A DNA stretch of 6,826 nt from Bacilli bacterium (GTDB taxonomy: Bacteria > Bacillota_I > Bacilli_A > RF39 > UBA660). Of the stretch, positions 3,516 through 6,826 are shown piece after piece. The translations under genes were made by a program, and so were the position numbers. The notes beneath the pieces were generated by a model that ran no database searches, was not told where the DNA came from, and worked only from the letters and a program-made list of their open reading frames with translations. The stretch's first letter is position 1. The number at the start of each line of letters is the position of its first letter. The stretch covers positions 1-6,826 of the forward strand of contig JAGHGS010000088.1 of the NCBI GenBank assembly GCA_017888105.1. Direction: 5' to 3'.

Positions 3516-5822
3516 TTATTCGTTGAAGAAATCATCAAAAAATTCATCATCAGTAATAACATTATCATTTACAATAATACTATCGGCATCTACATTAATT
3601 TTAGGTTTATTATTTACCGGTTCTTCTTTCTTTATTTCTTGATTAGAAATATTTTCTACTTGTTCTGGTGCTTTATCCATAATAGTTGATGTTCCGTTAT
3701 TTATTGTTTGATCTATTACTTTTTCTTTTGAAAGTTCGGATGCTGGTTCTATAGATGGAGATGGTGAAATTGGTGAAGCAGGTACTTCCTTATTCGCCTT
3801 TTCCATTTCTGCTTTTTGTCTTGCCTCTTCTTCATCTAGTTCCTTTAATCTTCGATCAATGTCTTTCATCATTTGATCAATATCCATATCTGATAAGCTA
3901 CTCATTGGTTTATTAAACATTGGATTGGAACTAAACGGAGAAGTAGACGGCATTTGATTTGCTCCTGTATTTATTGGTGAAGATGGTGATGGTCCTACAG
4001 AAGAGCTGAACGGATTCATCATTCCACCAGATGTAAACGGATTTCCAAAATTACTACTAAATGGCGTTGAACTTGGATTGTTATTTTCTAAATTATTCAT
4101 CATTTGTTTTCTTTTTTCTTCGGTAACAAATTTCTTTAAATCAAATAATTCAATCTTTTTGATTTCTCTATTTGGATATGGAGCTTCTTCTCGCCTCATT
4201 CCCCAATCCATTTTAAAATCGGGTTCAAGTTTTGTTTTAAATGGGTTCATACGAAGTCTTATGATAATTGCTTGAAATAATTTTAATTTTTGTAAATCAG
4301 ATACCGTTACAAGTGGAGTTGATGCAGTTTTATCTTTTTCTTTTGATTTCACTTCTCCACACATTTTTGATATTTCTTCTAAAGCGGCTAATTCCGTAGA
4401 AATTAAGTATACTAAATTACCACAGTTACCTTTGATAATCTCTGCTACTTCTTTTCCATATACATCATTTAATTGAGCAAAGTTTTGAATAATAAAGGTA
4501 AATCTTATATCACGAGAACGAGCTGCTGAAACCATAGAATCCACGTCTTTTAGAGGTGGCATATTAGCAAACTCATCTAGGATAAAGTTTGTTCTAAATG
4601 GAAGTTTGCCTCCATTTTCTTGGGCTACGTCAATTAGTGTTTCATAACATTGTTTAATAAAGATTGTCATTAACGAATGATATGTTTTTTTCTCATCATG
4701 AATAATCATGAATACCGCTGTTTTTTCACGACCAATATCTTGCATATTAAAATCACTGTAAGCAAGCATCTCACTTAGAGATTCTCTTGATGAGAATAAA
4801 CGAATTTTTTGTCTAAATGTAGATAAAATACCTCCTTTTGTTTCATTTGGTGCATTGATAGTATTTGAAGCAAAGATATAAGGACTTGATTCTGGACCTT
4901 TTAAGTTAAAGTACTCTTTAATGTAATTGCTTGTTGCATATCTTTCTTCGCCAACACTTGACATGTAGTTAATACTATTTAAGTTTACTTCTTTTTCTTT
5001 CGCATCATAAAATAAGCCTAGTGCTAAACCAGAGAAATAGTCCGCTGCAGATTTTTCCCAGAAGTCTGAGTCATTACTTTTCTTGGTTTGATCATATAAA
5101 ATATTTAGAGCAACGTCATCTAATAATTCGGTTGATTTATCCGTATTTCCTTCTTTGTAATATCTGTAAGGTAGTGTTAGAGGATTCCATGCGTTTCCAT
5201 GAGCTGGTTCTCTAAAATTTAAAACTATAATTTTATAACCACGTTCTTTTAGAGCTGTTGCAGCATACTTGTAAATCTCACCCTTAGGGTCTGTAATAAT
5301 CATGGACTCACCTTTTTTAGCAAGTAAATTTACCATTGGTTTTACAATCGTTTGAGTTTTACCGGATCCAGTAGAACCAATTACTAAATTATGATATTCT
5401 CCATTATCTACCCATATTTCTTTACCATTGTTAATTAGAGGAATTCCGGCTGCATTTAGCGTTTCTGCCTTAGGATCTACTTTTGCTACATTCGTATCAT
5501 TTTTAATTTCTTTATCAGTACTCCATCTTGCATATCCGCTTTCTTGCTTCTCACCAAGTTTAATTCCAAAGCCTTTCCCCTTTTCCTTATTAAATATATA
5601 AGATGAAACGCTTGTAAAGATTAAAATTAAAGCAATTACAAACATAAATAAGGTAATTACAATATAATCCTTCGTAAAAGCTTTAAATGGGAGTAAGCCA
5701 TAAAATTCTCCTTCATTAATAAAAGATGAGAAATTTAAAACAGCAATAGCACATAAATATAATAATAATATGCAATATAAACAAAATATTAAAAAATCTT
5801 TTGGTGTTATTTTAAATTTCAT
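3516..5822 (-). CDS. VirD4/TraG-like type IV coupling ATPase with a long disordered tail
   Basis: This 768-aa protein has the architecture of the T4SS-DNA_transf (VirD4/TraG) family: membrane-bound hexameric ATPases that feed DNA or proteins into a type IV secretion channel. Two N-terminal hydrophobic segments lie at residues about 10-32 and 52-76. The family's 'ARW' segment is at 98-100. Walker A, GSTGSGKT, is at 149-156, followed by ITDPKGEIYKYAA at 176-188. Walker B, FILDEFANMPPL, is at 413-424 with Asp416 and Glu417, followed by the AARSRDIRFTFIIQNFAQL block at 433-451. The conserved core ends near 545. A tail of more than 200 residues follows, rich in Ser, Pro and Asn with repeated PF motifs (587, 595, 604, 629), a charged coiled-coil-like stretch (about 645-680), and a very acidic end, DDEFFDDFFNE. 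GGGAGG precedes the ATG by 6 nt. No relaxase or mating-pair gene is in view, so conjugation is not shown. Confidence 0.92.
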   Translation of the reverse strand: MKFKITPKDFLIFCLYCILLLYLCAIAVLNFSSFINEGEFYGLLPFKAFTKDYIVITLFMFVIALILIFTSVSSYIFNKEKGKGFGIKLGEKQESGYARWSTDKEIKNDTNVAKVDPKAETLNAAGIPLINNGKEIWVDNGEYHNLVIGSTGSGKTQTIVKPMVNLLAKKGESMIITDPKGEIYKYAATALKERGYKIIVLNFREPAHGNAWNPLTLPYRYYKEGNTDKSTELLDDVALNILYDQTKKSNDSDFWEKSAADYFSGLALGLFYDAKEKEVNLNSINYMSSVGEERYATSNYIKEYFNLKGPESSPYIFASNTINAPNETKGGILSTFRQKIRLFSSRESLSEMLAYSDFNMQDIGREKTAVFMIIHDEKKTYHSLMTIFIKQCYETLIDVAQENGGKLPFRTNFILDEFANMPPLKDVDSMVSAARSRDIRFTFIIQNFAQLNDVYGKEVAEIIKGNCGNLVYLISTELAALEEISKMCGEVKSKEKDKTASTPLVTVSDLQKLKLFQAIIIRLRMNPFKTKLEPDFKMDWGMRREEAPYPNREIKKIELFDLKKFVTEEKRKQMMNNLENNNPSSTPFSSNFGNPFTSGGMMNPFSSSVGPSPSSPINTGANQMPSTSPFSSNPMFNKPMSSLSDMDIDQMMKDIDRRLKELDEEEARQKAEMEKANKEVPASPISPSPSIEPASELSKEKVIDQTINNGTSTIMDKAPEQVENISNQEIKKEEPVNNKPKINVDADSIIVNDNVITDDEFFDDFFNE

Positions 5823-5852
5823 ATGAATCCTCCCAATCCAAAAACTAAAAAT

Positions 5853-5858
5853 ATTATA
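5853..5858 (-). promoter_or_regulatory. Possible -10 box of the coupling-ATPase gene
   Basis: A perfect TATAAT lies about 30 nt upstream of the ATG in the 63-nt gap after the preceding gene. At 17 bp the -35 position reads TTTTCC, which is poor. Because no convincing terminator separates the genes, the ATPase may be transcribed both from uppS and from here. Confidence 0.35.
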
Positions 5859-5885
5859 CTACAAAACCTTAAAAAGGAAAAGATA

Positions 5886-6341
5886 TTAATAAATTTTATA
5901 ACGATAAAATAAGTTAAAATAAAAGTTGTTATTTATATAAAAATCTTCTAAATTATAAGTATCTACATAAGTTTTAAAAAAATCTTGTAGTATTTTATAC
6001 TCACCATTTATTTCATATTGTAATTTGGATGCTACAAAATAATAGTACGCAGTATAAAAATTAAAGTCATCTAAATGGTAATTTTTTTGTAATTCTTCAA
6101 TGATATCTGCTTGTTTATAAAAAAAGGCCTTTTTACTTTGTTCTGGATTAACAAATATCTTTTTTTCTTTATAATAACAATATTCTTCATCTATTTCTTT
6201 GGTACAATTTAAAGCATTAAAATCGTAATGAAGAAATAGATAGGAATTAATTGTCAAAAACAAAAGTACTATGAACAATAAAATTAATAGCACTAAAAGA
6301 AGTCGATGATGATCAAAGAATTTAATTACTTTTTTCATCAT
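5886..6341 (-). CDS. Small single-pass membrane protein of unknown function
   Basis: This 151-aa protein is not recognised. It has a basic start (MMKKVIKFFDHHR), one strong hydrophobic helix at residues about 14-37, and then a roughly 110-residue domain predicted to lie outside the cell. That domain is very rich in Tyr, Phe, Asn and Lys and has two cysteines (Cys46, Cys55) that could form a disulfide. No enzyme motif is visible. The start ATG at 6341 has GGAGG 5 nt upstream (a second ATG at 6338 is equally possible), which rules out the longer frame beginning at 6446 inside uppS. It overlaps the end of uppS by 20 nt, so the two are translationally coupled. The coupling ATPase follows after 63 nt. 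This position suggests a membrane or envelope role, possibly as a partner of the ATPase; that is inference. Confidence 0.75.
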   Translation of the reverse strand: MMKKVIKFFDHHRLLLVLLILLFIVLLFLTINSYLFLHYDFNALNCTKEIDEEYCYYKEKKIFVNPEQSKKAFFYKQADIIEELQKNYHLDDFNFYTAYYYFVASKLQYEINGEYKILQDFFKTYVDTYNLEDFYINNNFYFNLFYRYKIY

Positions 6342-6826
6342 GATTTCCTCCAAAGCGACGATCTCTATTTTCATACATAAATAGTGCTTTATTAAATTCT
6401 GATTTATCAAAATCAGGAAAGTAAGTATTCGTAAAATAAAATTCACTATAACTCATTTCATAAAGCATAAAGTTACTTACTCTAAGTTCGCCACCTGTTC
6501 GAATCAGTAAATCAATCGGTGGTAATTCATGATACATGTAACGATAAAAATCTTCTCTTTTGAAACTTGTTACATCTAATCCATTTTTGATATCTTCGGC
6601 AAGGCGTATTGCCCCATCGATGATTTCCTCTTGTCCACCATAATTTAGGCAAATATTTAGAATCCCAGCTGTATTATTTTTCGTTTTTTCTTCAATGTTA
6701 TTAATCGCTTCAATAACATCCTCTCTTAAATTTATTTTTCTTCCCGAAATAACTACTTTAACTCCTTTTTTATTTATTTTTTCAAATTTTGTATTAAAAT
6801 ATTTCACTATTAAATCCATTAGGTAA
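6322..6826 (-). CDS. uppS: Undecaprenyl diphosphate synthase (cis-prenyltransferase), C-terminal two thirds
   Basis: UppS adds eight isopentenyl diphosphate units to farnesyl diphosphate, making the lipid carrier used for peptidoglycan and other wall polymers; it acts at the cytoplasmic face of the membrane. The 167 residues present match the family from '..YLMDLIVKYF' to the end. Clear motifs are the NICLNYGGQEEI strand, the pyrophosphate-binding segment LLIRTGGELRVSNFMLYE, YSEFYFTNTYFPDFD with the metal-binding Glu, and the closing RDRRFGG. The reading frame stays open to the window edge (Tyr-Leu before the Met at 6819), so the gene begins outside. About 75-80 residues are missing, including the catalytic Asp of the DGNGRWA motif. 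In many Firmicutes cdsA follows uppS; here the next genes are an unknown membrane protein, overlapping by 20 nt, and a VirD4-like ATPase, an unusual arrangement. Confidence 0.95.
   Translation of the reverse strand, partial: YLMDLIVKYFNTKFEKINKKGVKVVISGRKINLREDVIEAINNIEEKTKNNTAGILNICLNYGGQEEIIDGAIRLAEDIKNGLDVTSFKREDFYRYMYHELPPIDLLIRTGGELRVSNFMLYEMSYSEFYFTNTYFPDFDKSEFNKALFMYENRDRRFGGNHDEKSN

Noticed and set aside
3415..3642. Plus-strand open frame of 75 codons over the end of the coupling-ATPase gene
   Set aside because: Runs through the terminator and is antisense to the coding tail; looks like a shadow frame.
4078..5215. Two short plus-strand open frames (4078-4275 and 5021-5215)
   Set aside because: Antisense to the conserved ATPase coding region, with no start signals.
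5867..5877. CCTT-AAA-AAGG mini-hairpin between the small membrane protein and the ATPase gene
   Set aside because: A 4-bp stem is too short to count as a terminator.
6342..6446. Longer N-terminus of the small membrane protein starting inside uppS
   Set aside because: No ribosome-binding site at 6446, deep overlap with uppS, and a strong GGAGG directly before the ATG pair at 6341/6338.

Overview
The base composition is strongly AT-rich, the ribosome-binding sites are purine-rich Shine-Dalgarno sequences (AGGAGG type), the promoters are sigma-A-like, and tryptophan is encoded by TGG throughout. This points to a low-GC Firmicutes/Bacilli chromosome using the ordinary bacterial code. The surface-protein type at 387-1592 and the long-tailed VirD4-like ATPase suggest an uncultured gut lineage near Erysipelotrichales/RF39. 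That placement is inference from remembered family distribution, not from a search. No rRNA, tRNA, CRISPR array or insertion sequence is visible.

Layout, left to right. (1) 1-340: the 5' part of an ABC-transporter ATPase gene leaving the window on the minus strand, preceded by a perfect TGTATTA/TAATACA inverted repeat over its promoter. (2) 340-2240: a minus-strand gene for a membrane-anchored extracellular protein (401 aa) with a very good promoter, divergent from a plus-strand gene for a regulator with two tandem Cro/C1-type HTH domains. (3) 2207-2490: a tiny single-domain rhodanese convergent with the regulator; one hairpin contains both stop codons. (4) 2521-3311: a compact HicAB toxin-antitoxin operon (toxin first) with its own promoter, palindromes and a terminator. 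(5) 3466-6826: a minus-strand block of uppS (5' end outside the window), a small unknown membrane protein overlapping it by 20 nt, and a 768-aa VirD4/TraG-like type IV coupling ATPase ending at a clear rho-independent terminator.

How the genes fit together. HicA (mRNA interferase) and HicB (antitoxin and probable autorepressor) form one unit. A 21-nt segment in the 3' untranslated region of the hicAB transcript is complementary, apart from one wobble and one mismatch, to the end of the Shine-Dalgarno sequence, the GTG start and the first codons of hicA on the same mRNA. This suggests a fold-back control of toxin translation and is the most interesting signal in the window. A 13-bp hairpin over the hicA stop codon, just before hicB, adds to the picture of a structured mRNA. 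The coupling ATPase has no relaxase or other transfer gene within view and sits behind a cell-wall lipid-carrier gene, so its role is open.
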